Assembly (NCBI GenBank): GCA_052034005.1
Contig: JBPOJB010000011.1
Location: 1-64,000 of the forward strand
DNA length: 64,000 nt
Origin: JAAYDI01 sp052034005
GTDB taxonomy: Bacteria; Planctomycetota; Planctomycetia; Pirellulales; Pirellulaceae
Reading direction: 5' to 3'
The position numbers and the translations under genes are program-made. This document shows positions 15,572 through 25,400 of this stretch, piece by piece. Within the stretch, counting starts at the first letter, position 1. Each line of letters starts with the position of its first letter. The notes beneath the pieces are model-generated. The model saw nothing but the letters and a program-made list of their open reading frames with translations, searched no databases and was not told where the DNA came from.

Positions 15572-16984
15572 TTAGATGTCATAGTACAAGCAGAACTCGT
15601 ACGGGTGCGGTCGCAGCCGCATGGCGTCCACTTCGTTCTTCAGCTTGTACTCGACCCAGGTGGAGATCACATCCTCGGTGAACACGTCCCCCTTGAGCAG
15701 GAACTCGTGGCCGTTCCGGAGCGCCTCCAGCGCGGCCTCGAGCGACGCGGGAGTCTTGGCGACCAGCGCTGCTTCCTCGGGCGGCAGGTCATAGATGTCC
15801 TTGTCCAGCGGATCGCCCGGGCTGATCTTGTTCTGGATCCCGTCGATCACCGCCATCAGCATCGCGGAGAACGCGAGGTACGGGTTGCAACTCGGATCGG
15901 GGCACCGGAACTCCAGCCGCTTGGCTTTCGGGCTCGAACTGTACATCGGGATCCGGATCGACGCCGAGCGATTGCGCTGCGAGTAGGCCAGGTTCACGGG
16001 CGCCTCGTAGCCCGGCACCAGTCGCTTGTAGCTGTTGGTGGTGGGGTTCGTGAAGCCGAGGATCGCGGGCGCATGGTGGAGCAGGCCGCCAATGGCGTGC
16101 ATCGCCATCTCGCTCAACCCGGCGTACGAACTCCCCGCAAACAACGGCTCGCCATCCTTCCACAGCGAAATGTGCGTGTGCATGCCCGAGCCGTTGTCGC
16201 CGAAGATCGGCTTGGGCATGAACGTCACGGATTTCTTGTGGCGCGCCGCCACGTTCTTGATGATGTACTTGAACTTCAACAGCTTGTCGGCCATCTGCAC
16301 CAGGCTGTCGTACCGCAGATCGATTTCCGATTGCCCGGCCGTGCCGACCTCGTGATGGTGCGTCTCCACATCCATCCCGCACTCGATCATCGTCTGCATC
16401 ATCTCGTTGCGGATGTCCATCATCTGGTCGGCGGGCGGGACCGGGAAGTATCCTTCCTTGTACCGCAGCTTGTAGCCCAGATTGGGGTTCTCCACCCGGC
16501 CGCGGTTCCACTGGCCCTCGATGCTGTCGAGGTAGTAGTACGACTCGTGCGCGTTCTGATCGAATCGGATGTCGTCGAAGATGAAGAACTCCGCTTCCGC
16601 CCCGATGTGGGCCGTGTCGGCAATCCCCGTGCTCTTGAGGTGATTGACGGCCTTGCGGGCCACATTGCGCGGGTCGCGCGTGTAATCCTCACGCGTAATC
16701 GGGTCCTGGATGTTGCAGATCATCACCAGCGTCGGGAGCGCGGTAAACGGGTCCAGGAACGCCGTCTCCGGCTGCGGCACCACCAGCATGTCACTCTCGT
16801 GAATGCCCTGCCAGCCGCGGATGCTCGAGCCGTCGAAGCCGAGCCCGTCCTCGAACACGTCCTCATCCAGCCTCGTGACCGGAATGGTGAAATGCTGCCA
16901 GAGACCCGGGAAGTCCATGAACCGCAGGTCCACCGTCTTCACGTCCTTCTGGCGACACAGCGCTAAGACCTCTTTCGGAGTCAC
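15572..16984 (-). CDS. glnA: Glutamine synthetase, type I
   Basis: 470 residues from the GTG at 16984, preceded by GGGGAGGG. This start gives the usual N-terminus VTPKEVLALCRQKDVKTVDL and the usual family length. It makes glutamine from glutamate, ammonia and ATP. Visible: GFDGSSIRGWQGIHESDM, AHIGAEAEFFIFD, the metal ligands in THHHEVGTAGQSEID, SGMHTHISLW and RLVPGYEAPVNLAYS. Tyr398 in KDIYDLPPEE aligns with the adenylylation tyrosine (Tyr397 of E. coli), so regulation by GlnE-type adenylylation is plausible. I found no convincing sigma-54 site upstream. Confidence 0.96.
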   Translation of the reverse strand: MTPKEVLALCRQKDVKTVDLRFMDFPGLWQHFTIPVTRLDEDVFEDGLGFDGSSIRGWQGIHESDMLVVPQPETAFLDPFTALPTLVMICNIQDPITREDYTRDPRNVARKAVNHLKSTGIADTAHIGAEAEFFIFDDIRFDQNAHESYYYLDSIEGQWNRGRVENPNLGYKLRYKEGYFPVPPADQMMDIRNEMMQTMIECGMDVETHHHEVGTAGQSEIDLRYDSLVQMADKLLKFKYIIKNVAARHKKSVTFMPKPIFGDNGSGMHTHISLWKDGEPLFAGSSYAGLSEMAMHAIGGLLHHAPAILGFTNPTTNSYKRLVPGYEAPVNLAYSQRNRSASIRIPMYSSSPKAKRLEFRCPDPSCNPYLAFSAMLMAVIDGIQNKISPGDPLDKDIYDLPPEEAALVAKTPASLEAALEALRNGHEFLLKGDVFTEDVISTWVEYKLKNEVDAMRLRPHPYEFCLYYDI

Positions 16985-17237
16985 GTCCCTCCCCTTTTTG
17001 CAGAGCCGCTCACACCGCCGGCGCGCGTCCGCCTGCGGCGCCATGGCCACCGACACCCTTTCGCCTGGGTAACGCCCGGGCCGATTGCACGCCCTCCCGC
17101 AATCGGAGGGCCAAACGATGGACCGCACGCCGGGTGTTCCTGCAAATCATTCGTCGACACGCGGTTACGTGATGCTGAAGGTGCCCGCACGAGATGCGGA
17201 TTGGGCTCGGACTGCCTGTTGCGCGGGCACCGCCTGG
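16985..17237. other. Leader region of glnA with a 9-bp inverted repeat
   Basis: 253 bases between the MmpL gene's stop and glnA. GGTGCCCGC (about 17180-17188) and GCGGGCACC (about 17223-17231) form a perfect 9-bp stem with a 34-base loop just after the MmpL stop. It may terminate that gene or be part of glnA control; no T-run follows. Confidence 0.35.
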
Positions 17238-20027
17238 CTAATTCCTGGGCATTCGACCGCCCCGCAGCCGCCAGCGGCACAGCAGGGCCAGGAAGGACGG
17301 GACCAGGATCGGGCGGACCACGAACGTGTCGAGCAACACGCCTAAGGCGAGTGCGAAACCGAGCTCCAACACCGTGTGGACCGGACCGGTCGTGCCCGCC
17401 CACCATCGCGCCCAGGGCCCGGGGAGAAGCGTTGGCCAGACCGCGCTGGTCATCGAGATGAATGTGCCGGCCATGATGATCCCGCAGCTTGTAATGATGC
17501 CGCCCGTATTGACGATCGCGCGGCGCAGGCCGGCCAGCAGTCCGAGTCGTGACTGTTCTTCGAACACGCGCGTCGCCAGATACACGTTGTAGTCCTGGCC
17601 GACCGCCACCAGGATCACGAACAGGAACAGGGGGACCTTCCAGTCCAACCCTTGATAGGCGTCTCCGTAGGCTGCGCGGAAGAACAGCGTCGTGATACCC
17701 ATCGTCACGTAGTAACTGAACAGCACGGTCAGCATCATGTATGCACACACCACCGGCCGGCGCAGGATCAGGACCAGCACGGCGAAGACGGCCAGCACCA
17801 CCAGCATCTGGATTCGCACGTTGTCGTGCCGCGTGACCGACCGCAGGTCGCGGATGGCGGCTGTCGTGCCGGTCATGGCGAACTGTGCGTTGTGCCAGAA
17901 CGAGTCGGGCGCGCGGGTCAGTCGTTCCAGGGTCTCTTGCACCTGGTCGACGACCTGAATCGCCGCCAGGGAGAACGGGTCATGCGCTAGGACCACCTCG
18001 AACCGTGCCACGCGGCCCGCCAGTTCCGCCGTCTGCGCGACGAAAATCGACCTGGTGCGCGGGTGCGCGCGGAGCACGCGCAGCGTGCGGCCGCGATCAC
18101 TCAGGAGCCCGGCCTTCTCGCCGGGCGCGTATTCGCCGAGCGGATCCTCCGCGGAACGGACGGCCGAGACGCCCGCCAGGTGCAGTCGGTCGGCGAGGTG
18201 GCGGATTTGCTCCCGGCCTTCCGCCGTCTCGAGCTGCGCGGCCTCGTGCCGCACCAGCACCGTCACCGGGCCGCTCTCGCCGACCGGGAAGTGCCGCCGC
18301 AAGACCTCCGCGCCCAGCCGGCTGGGACAGCGCCTGGGCAGCCCGCTGAGGAAATCGTAGGTCACGTCGCCCCCGTGCCGGGCGCCATAGCCGGCCAGCG
18401 GCAGCAGGACGAGTGTGGAGACGACCAGCACGCGGCCCGGCCGCGCGATGATCACACGCGCCATGAAGTGCCAGAACGCGCCCGACAGGCCGGTCGGGTC
18501 GCGGCGCCTGACACCATGCGCGCTGGCGGGCACGATCCGCACCCCGGCCCGAACGACACGCCGCGGCCAGAAGATGCGGGGGCCGAGGATCAGCATCAGG
18601 GCGGGGGTGAACGTCAGGCAGGTGCCGAGCGTGATGGCCAGGCACAGGCCGATGACCGGACCGCTGTATCGGTACTTGCCGAAATCGGCGAAGGCCATCA
18701 TGCCCAGCCCGAGGATGGTGGTCAGCGCGCTGGCCACCAACGCATCCCCGACATGGACCAGCGTGGTGGAGACGGCGGTGGCGAGGTCCAGTCCGCGGCG
18801 CAACTCCTCCTGGTACCGCGCAATCAGGAACAGACAGAAATCCGTCCCCGCGCCGTAGAGAATCACCACGATGAAGATCTTCGTCGTGGAAAATACTTTC
18901 AACGTCCACCCATGGAAGCCGGGCACCAAGGACAACTGAGTCAACAGGGCCACCAGGCCGGTGGCCAGCATCAATGAGACGAAGATCGTCACGAGCGGGA
19001 CCGCCACCAGCAGGGGCGACCGGTAGACCAGTGCGAGGAACAGGATCACCAGCAGGACGGTGACCATTTCCGTGTGGTGAATGCTCGCGGCCGCGGAACG
19101 CAACAGGTCGGCGCCCACCGCGGCGGAGCCGGATTGGAGGATGGACAGGCCGGGCTGCGTGACCTGGGACAGGGTGTCTCGCACCGGCTGCAGCTCGGCT
19201 TCGATCGTCTCCAGCACCTGCATGTTGTCGACTGCCATGAACTCGTTGGACAGCTGCAGGACGACCAGCCGAACGTGATGGTCCCGGCTCACCAGCTTCG
19301 ATCCAAAATAGCTGTCGCGCCAGGTCCAGACGTCGACCAGCGGTAGTTGTGCGGCCGGCGCGGGGCGTACCTCCCCGGACGCCGCACGCAGCTCCGGATC
19401 CAGCTCCCACGCGATGGCCTGTTCCTGCCGCGCCGCCTCGGTATCGCCCTGCTGTCGGGCCAGCAGGGCGCGGTGGTGATAGATGGTGGCCAGCCGCGGG
19501 GGACGCGCGCGCTGCAGCGACGGGTCGGCCGCCAGGCGGTCATCCCAGTAATCTGCCAGCTTGGTGTCCAGCGTTAGCGCGTCCTGCAGGGCCTCGGCGG
19601 CCTGCTCCAGCAGGGCCTGCCGCCGGGCGCCGACCTCCTGAGCTTGCGCCTCGCGATGCTCCCCCCGCAAGGCCTTTTCCTGAACGCTCAGTTCGGCCGC
19701 CGCGGCCAGCCGTGCGGCGCCGAACAGGTTCTTCATGCGGCGCGCCACGTCGTAGCCGACCTGCACGTCGTCCTGGGTCATCGGAGCGCCTCGGCGCGCG
19801 ATCGCCACCACGATCTGGCTCTTGCCACGCTGCCACGGGAACGCCTCCGTCATCCACTGCTCCCCGACGACGCTCGGCATGTGCGGCGGGAGGTAGGCAA
19901 AATCCCCGTCGTGGATGATCGTCTCCCAGCGCGGCGCGACCCCCCGTACGCCGACCATCGCGACCAGCCACCCCAGGACGATCAGCGTCGGATGGTGCGT
20001 GACGAGGCTGGCGAGGCGCGAGAACAT
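17238..20027 (-). CDS. MmpL-family RND transporter
   Basis: 929 residues. This is a proton-driven exporter of lipids, hopanoids or other hydrophobic substrates in the inner membrane. It has the two-fold layout: helix 1 at ~12-32, a large periplasmic loop, then a helix bundle with YGAGTDFCLFLIARYQEE. A second periplasmic loop follows from ~520, then a bundle with VAVGQDYNVYLATRVFEEQ. Those two Gly-x-Asp-Tyr/Phe blocks carry the proton-relay Asp and define the MmpL family. The first periplasmic loop contains an unusual helical stretch resembling a TPR (LATIYHHRALLARQQGDTEA, ~183-215). No partner outer-membrane or lipid-biosynthesis gene is adjacent, so the substrate is unknown. Confidence 0.88.
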   Translation of the reverse strand: MFSRLASLVTHHPTLIVLGWLVAMVGVRGVAPRWETIIHDGDFAYLPPHMPSVVGEQWMTEAFPWQRGKSQIVVAIARRGAPMTQDDVQVGYDVARRMKNLFGAARLAAAAELSVQEKALRGEHREAQAQEVGARRQALLEQAAEALQDALTLDTKLADYWDDRLAADPSLQRARPPRLATIYHHRALLARQQGDTEAARQEQAIAWELDPELRAASGEVRPAPAAQLPLVDVWTWRDSYFGSKLVSRDHHVRLVVLQLSNEFMAVDNMQVLETIEAELQPVRDTLSQVTQPGLSILQSGSAAVGADLLRSAAASIHHTEMVTVLLVILFLALVYRSPLLVAVPLVTIFVSLMLATGLVALLTQLSLVPGFHGWTLKVFSTTKIFIVVILYGAGTDFCLFLIARYQEELRRGLDLATAVSTTLVHVGDALVASALTTILGLGMMAFADFGKYRYSGPVIGLCLAITLGTCLTFTPALMLILGPRIFWPRRVVRAGVRIVPASAHGVRRRDPTGLSGAFWHFMARVIIARPGRVLVVSTLVLLPLAGYGARHGGDVTYDFLSGLPRRCPSRLGAEVLRRHFPVGESGPVTVLVRHEAAQLETAEGREQIRHLADRLHLAGVSAVRSAEDPLGEYAPGEKAGLLSDRGRTLRVLRAHPRTRSIFVAQTAELAGRVARFEVVLAHDPFSLAAIQVVDQVQETLERLTRAPDSFWHNAQFAMTGTTAAIRDLRSVTRHDNVRIQMLVVLAVFAVLVLILRRPVVCAYMMLTVLFSYYVTMGITTLFFRAAYGDAYQGLDWKVPLFLFVILVAVGQDYNVYLATRVFEEQSRLGLLAGLRRAIVNTGGIITSCGIIMAGTFISMTSAVWPTLLPGPWARWWAGTTGPVHTVLELGFALALGVLLDTFVVRPILVPSFLALLCRWRLRGGRMPRN

Positions 20028-20135
20028 GGGCTACCGACTGCGATCGGACCATACCGTGACGGGTCGGGTACACACGGCGCCGAGCGTCGTGACAGCACGA
20101 TCGTAGCAGCCGGCGGCGGCCGATCCAAGCACGGC

Positions 20136-21812
20136 TCACCGCGCGCGGCCCAGCTGGGTTGTGGTAGCCCGGCGCGCCGCGTCCAGGCCGGCCTGCAGGA
20201 CCGGATCGGCGGCCGCGGTGAGCATTTGGCCGGTGTCGGTCACGCGCGCGGTGATACGCGTCCGCTCGGGATGGACTTCCACATTGGGTATCACGCCCCG
20301 GTCACTAATCGGCTGTCCGCTGGGCGAGTAGAACTTGGAGGTGGTGAGGCGGATGCCGGACTTGTAGCGGTTGAGCGGGAAGATGCCCTGGACGCTCCCC
20401 TTGCCATAGCTGCGCTGGCCCACGATCGTGCCGCGCCCGTGATCATGGATGGCTCCGGCGAAGATCTCGCTGGCGCTGGCCGAGTCCCCGTCGATCAACA
20501 CGACCAGCGGTACGCGCCAGGTGCCGACGCTGTGTGCCTGGTAGTCGAAGTCCTCGCGCGTGCTGCGACCGCGCGTGGAGACGATGATGCCCGAGGGCAG
20601 GAACTTGTCGGCGACTTCCACCGACGCGTTGAGCAACCCGCCCGGATTGCCACGCACGTCGATGATCAGGGACCGCATGCCTTGTGCGTGGAGCGACCAG
20701 AGTGCGGCATCGACATCTCGGCCGGTCGTCTTCTGGAAGCTGGTGAGCTTGATGTAGGCGACCCCGTTCTGGGGATCGAGCATCTTGACATCCTGCAGGC
20801 TGGGGACGTCCACGCGCCGGCGCTGGACGCGCAGCGTCCGCACGTCGCCGGTCGGCGCCTGCAATCCGACCTCCACATAGCTGTACTCCGGACCCTTCAG
20901 GAGGTCGGCCGCCGTGTCGCAGGAGATGTCGCGCGTCGCCCGGCCGTCGACCGCGATGATTCGTTCGTTGGCCAGCATGCCGGCCTCCGCTGCCGGACCG
21001 CCCGGGATGACGTGGACGATCAACAGGGCCTGGTCCTCCGCCTTCAGTTCGATGCCCAGCCCCACGAAACTCCCTTCGATTTGCGAGAACACGTCATCCA
21101 GCTGCGTGCCGGTCAGGTAGACCGAGTATTGATCGAGCGACGAGGCGGCGGCGCAGGTGAACTCGAGGATGGCGGCCTGGCGGGGCACCCCCAGTTGCCG
21201 GGCGGCCACGCCGGCCGCCTTGGCGACGGCGTCGGCCGCCTGCGTCCGAGTCTCAATCGCGTTGAAATCCACTGCTGACTGGACAGCCTGCACGAATGAG
21301 CCGCTCGCATCGGGCGACACGGAGCGCGGGAAGTGATCCAGGAAGGCCGGCTCGGTCAGGGCGATGTCCAGATTCGTGACGCCGCGGTAGACGAGATGTT
21401 TCCAGCTCGGTTCGTTCACATGGTAGGTGTCGATCTTCAGCAGGACTTCCGCATACAGCTCCAATGCCTCCTGCGGCGTGAGGCGTTCGAGAGACGTGAG
21501 ATAGCTCTGGTCCACGAACCGCCGCGCGATGTCCAGGTGCGTGCGGGCCACGTTCAGACGCCGGCGCAGTTCGTCCCGGTGCGGATGGTTCTTGATCGCG
21601 CTTTCATAGTAATTCAGCGCGTCCCCCCAACGACGCTCGCGCTCGAACAGCTCGCCCTGCCGGATAACGTCGTCCAGACGCTCCACCATCGCTTCCGGCG
21701 GGATGGCGACTTGAGCATTGGCGGTGGCCGCGACCAAGCCGAAGCACAGCGAGAAGGCGAGAACGGTCCACACACGTGCCAATGTGAGCAAGCTTCGCAT
21801 CGTTCGGTCCAT
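20136..21812 (-). CDS. C-terminal processing peptidase (S41 family)
   Basis: 558 residues from the ATG at 21812 (AGGT five bases upstream). Domains: signal peptide (1-33), a TPR-like helical segment (~45-100, with WGDALNYYESAIKNHP), an S41 N-terminal region, and a PDZ domain (~240-320, GSFVGLGIELKAED...VIPGGPAAEAGM). The S41 catalytic domain follows, with Ser444 in IDGDSASASEIFAG and Lys471 in GQRSYGKGSVQG. The Ser/Lys pair and spacing match Ctp proteases, which trim exported proteins in the periplasm. Length is slightly above the usual because of the TPR-like extension. It is divergent from the giant fusion gene. Confidence 0.92.
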   Translation of the reverse strand: MDRTMRSLLTLARVWTVLAFSLCFGLVAATANAQVAIPPEAMVERLDDVIRQGELFERERRWGDALNYYESAIKNHPHRDELRRRLNVARTHLDIARRFVDQSYLTSLERLTPQEALELYAEVLLKIDTYHVNEPSWKHLVYRGVTNLDIALTEPAFLDHFPRSVSPDASGSFVQAVQSAVDFNAIETRTQAADAVAKAAGVAARQLGVPRQAAILEFTCAAASSLDQYSVYLTGTQLDDVFSQIEGSFVGLGIELKAEDQALLIVHVIPGGPAAEAGMLANERIIAVDGRATRDISCDTAADLLKGPEYSYVEVGLQAPTGDVRTLRVQRRRVDVPSLQDVKMLDPQNGVAYIKLTSFQKTTGRDVDAALWSLHAQGMRSLIIDVRGNPGGLLNASVEVADKFLPSGIIVSTRGRSTREDFDYQAHSVGTWRVPLVVLIDGDSASASEIFAGAIHDHGRGTIVGQRSYGKGSVQGIFPLNRYKSGIRLTTSKFYSPSGQPISDRGVIPNVEVHPERTRITARVTDTGQMLTAAADPVLQAGLDAARRATTTQLGRAR

Positions 21813-22432
21813 CGTTACCTGGCGGGAGGCGCGAATGCCGTGGTCATCTCACGTTGTCTGGTCACAGTGCACGGCAAACGCCACGCGCACAAGCAGTTCG
21901 CACCGACAATCGAGTAAGGGACCGACGAGACATCGGCGGAGCGTCGGTCTACCCGAATATAGGACACGGTTTGCCCGTGGTCAAAAAAAGCAACACGAGG
22001 TGTCGGGCGACTAACCCATACAACCACTACACACCGATCATCCCCGTCCTGTTAGAACGGTTCGCCGTGTTGTAGCGATCCCCGACCCTCGCGTCGTCCG
22101 CGCCGTCCGCTGCGCAGGGCCCCTTCCCGGGCCCGGTGTCCTCCAGGGGCATCGTGCAATCATACGCAGGGCAACCCGGCCGGTCAAAAGACCGAAGGCC
22201 AGGCGAGCCTGGCGCCTGGGATGCCGGCGCGTCCCGGCCCCTCGGGCCAGGCACGTTCCCAGGTGAGCAGAACGCCACCTCGGCCGCGGTTCGCCACCCA
22301 CGCCTGCACCCCGGGCCGGCGGCCTGGACCTTCCACGGCCGATTGGCAAGAATCAGACAGTCTTGTCCCTTGGCGTCCCTTGGTTGTCCCTTTGAGTCGT
22401 TACTTCGCCCCGTCCCGGGAGACTGTCGGAAT
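21813..22432. other. Divergent intergenic region, 620 bp
   Basis: Separates the S41 peptidase from the giant fusion gene. It contains a GC-rich segment with nested CCAGG/CCTGG motifs (22190-22265) and three helically phased direct repeats (22363-22394). Open frames here have no supporting signals. Confidence 0.5.
22363..22394 (+). promoter_or_regulatory. Three phased direct repeats upstream of the fusion gene
   Basis: TTGTCCCTTGG, CGTCCCTTGG and TTGTCCCTTTG follow each other with a period of 10-11 bases, ending 38 bases before the ATG at 22433. Helical phasing and position suggest a binding site for a regulator, but no known operator is recognised. Confidence 0.4.
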
Positions 22433-25400
22433 ATGCGTCCCACGTTCACAACCTTGGTTGGATTGCTGCTGCTTCGTGTCGCCCTGTCGAGCCCGCCGTC
22501 TGCCGACGGCCAGGATGCGCCGCCCGCCTGGGCGGCACCGCCGATCGACTTGGCGGTCAGCGTGCGCGACGGCACGTCGCGCAGCATCGTCTCGGTGGAG
22601 TCCATGCTGGACCGGCTCGCCGGCGCCGACGTGGTGTTCCTGGGCGAAACGCATGACGACGAGACGACGCACCGTCTGGAGCTGGCCGTGTACGACGGCC
22701 TGCTGCGGCGCCGCGCCGGGAAGGTCGTGCTGGCCATGGAGATGTTCGAGCGCGACGTCCAGCCGGTCCTGGACGACTACCTGGCGGGCCGAATTGACGA
22801 GCAGCAGTTCCTGGCCCAGAGCCGCCCGTGGGTGAACTATGCCACGGCATACCGGCCCTTGATCGAACTGGCCAGGCAGATGCAGGGGCGCGTCGTCGCG
22901 TCGAACATCCCGCGCCCGCTGCTCGCCCAAGTGTCGATGTCGGGGGCCGACGCGCTGAAGAGCCTGAAGCCCGAACAGGCGGGGCACGTGCCGCGCCAGC
23001 TGTTGCCCAACACGGACGCCTATTGGCGCCGGTTCGATCGTGTGACGCGTGGACACCTGGGCAGGATGCAGGGCGGAAGCGATTCGGACGCCCGGCTGTA
23101 TTCCACACAGTCGCTGTGGGACAACGCGATGGGCGAAGCGTGCGCCGATGCGCTGGACAAGTACCCGGGCCATGTGGTGCTGCATGTCAACGGTGGGTTC
23201 CACACTGCATATTGGGACGGCACCGCCCATCAATTGAAGCTCCGCAAACCCGACGCCAAGGTCCTGACGGTGGCCATTGTGCCGACGCTGAACCCGGCCA
23301 CCGAACAGCTGCCGCCCGGAACGCGGGCCGACTTCACGGCCTTCGTCGAGGCGCTCGCGACGGATCAGTCAGAGGGCATGTACTCCGTGTACGCACCCCA
23401 GCAGATCAAGTACCGATGGCACATCCCTGCCCAGGCGACGCCGGAGCATCCGGTACCGCTCTTGATCTTCCTGCCGGACGAGGGCCTGACGGCCGGTGAC
23501 GCGCTGGATCTGTGGAAGGAGCGCCTGGGCAACGAGGCAGCCATTGCGGTGATGGAAGCGCCGTACCGCGAGACGCAGGTCGACTTGAGCGTCGGGGGAC
23601 GCTGGTTCTGGCCCGATACGTTCACGTCCGACCTGGCAGGGATGGCGGGGGCCGTGGAATCGATCTGGGGCTACCTGCTGCGGCATTTCCCGGTGGATGC
23701 GGCGCGTGTGTGCGTGGCCGGCGAAGGGGCCGGCGCCACAGTCGCGGTGGGCGTGGCCCTGCTGGCCGACCGCATGCCGTTTTCGGCCATCGCCGTCGAT
23801 CCCCGCCAGTATGCCAAGGTCCGAGAGTGCCCCTCGCCGGACCCGGAGCGGTTCGGTCAGGAGCCGCCGCCGCGCAAGGGCCTCCGGGTGATCTGCGCGG
23901 CGGAGGACGCGAACTGGTGGGCCGAGGAACTGGGGCAGCGCAATGGGGGCGAGTTCCAGGGCGAGACGATCGTGCGCGCGGCGGACCCCTGGGAAGTGGA
24001 CCCGCAGGAAGAGGACGCGATCCGCACAGCGCTCGCATGCCCGCCGCGGCCGGCGGCCCAGAACGGCGCCCGCTGCTACATCCTGGTCGAACACGAGTCG
24101 CCACGTGCCCGCCATTGGGCGCGGTTGCACGCGTGGCGAGTGTCGGCCCAGGGCGGCTGCCGCGTCGCGGTGGTCGACCGGCCGCCGGAGGCGGCGGACG
24201 CCACGCCTATTCCCACAACGCTCGCCGCCGAACAGTTTGCCGCGCCGGGGATGCTCCCGAAATGCCCGGGTCCGTTTGGTGGAACCACCGTGCTCGTGTT
24301 GCCGCCGGACGCCGACCCCGCACAGGTCTCGGCCTGGGAATCGCTCGAGGAGAACGACCCGCTGACCAAGGTCCGAGCTTTCTACCGCCTGCGCATTGCG
24401 CGTGTCGAGGGTGAAGGCAAGCTGCACGATGTCCTGGTCAAATTGCAGTCGGAGAATCGCAAGAATATCCTGATCGTGCCGGCGGTGTTCTATGCCGGCG
24501 GCGATTGGATGCGGGCGCTGCGGGACAGCGTGAAGGACCTGGAAGACCAACTGACGCTTCATTGGCTTCCGGGCTTGGGCGGTCAACCGGTTCCTCTGGA
24601 GGCGGAGGCTGCCAGCGCGCGCGACCTGCCGCTCAAGCACGTGCTGGCCGTCACGCTCCTGCCCGAAACCCATCAGATCCGCGTGCGCGACCGGCTGGAA
24701 CTGCCCGCGCCGCTGTGCCGCGCGGGGACCGAGTTCGTGCTGAGCGACCAGTTGACCCTGACATCCAGCCAGCCGGCCGTCGAGCGAGCGGCCGATGCGG
24801 GCCCCGCGGGGCAGGTCCGTTACCGCTTGACGAGCGCGCCGGCCGACGGGGTGTTGACACTGACGTATGACGGGTCCATCGACCACGGCCTGTCCGACGA
24901 GCAAGAGCAGTACACGCGTGGTTTCCGCGAAACGCGCGGGATCATCAGCGCCGAGGGGGTCTACCTGGACGGCGACAGCTTGTGGGTGCCGCGGTTCGGC
25001 GACGGGCTGGTTCGATTCACGCTCGAGGTTCAGTTGCCGCCCGAGTGGCATGTCATCAGCCAGGGGAGCGGCACGTCGCGGGACGATCGCGGCATCGCAC
25101 GGTGGGATTCCGGCGGGCTGATGGAGCAGGTCTATCTGGTGGGCGGCCCGCTGCTGCCGTACCGCGACACGGCAGGGGCGGTCGAGGCGCTGGTCTACTT
25201 GCGCACCCCGGACGACGCGCTGGCCCGCAAGTACCTGGACGCGACGGCCCAGTATCTGGAGATGTATCGGCAGTTGATCGGCGCGTATCCGTACGACAAG
25301 TTCGCGCTGGTGGAGAATTTCTGGGAGACAGGCTACGGCATGCCGTCCTTCACGCTGCTGGGCTCGCAAGTGATCCGGTTCCCGTTCATCCTGCACTCGT

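Noticed and set aside
16985..17237. Sigma-54 promoter for glnA
   Set aside because: I looked for the GG-N10-GC pattern with TGGCAC/TTGCA context in the leader and found nothing convincing.
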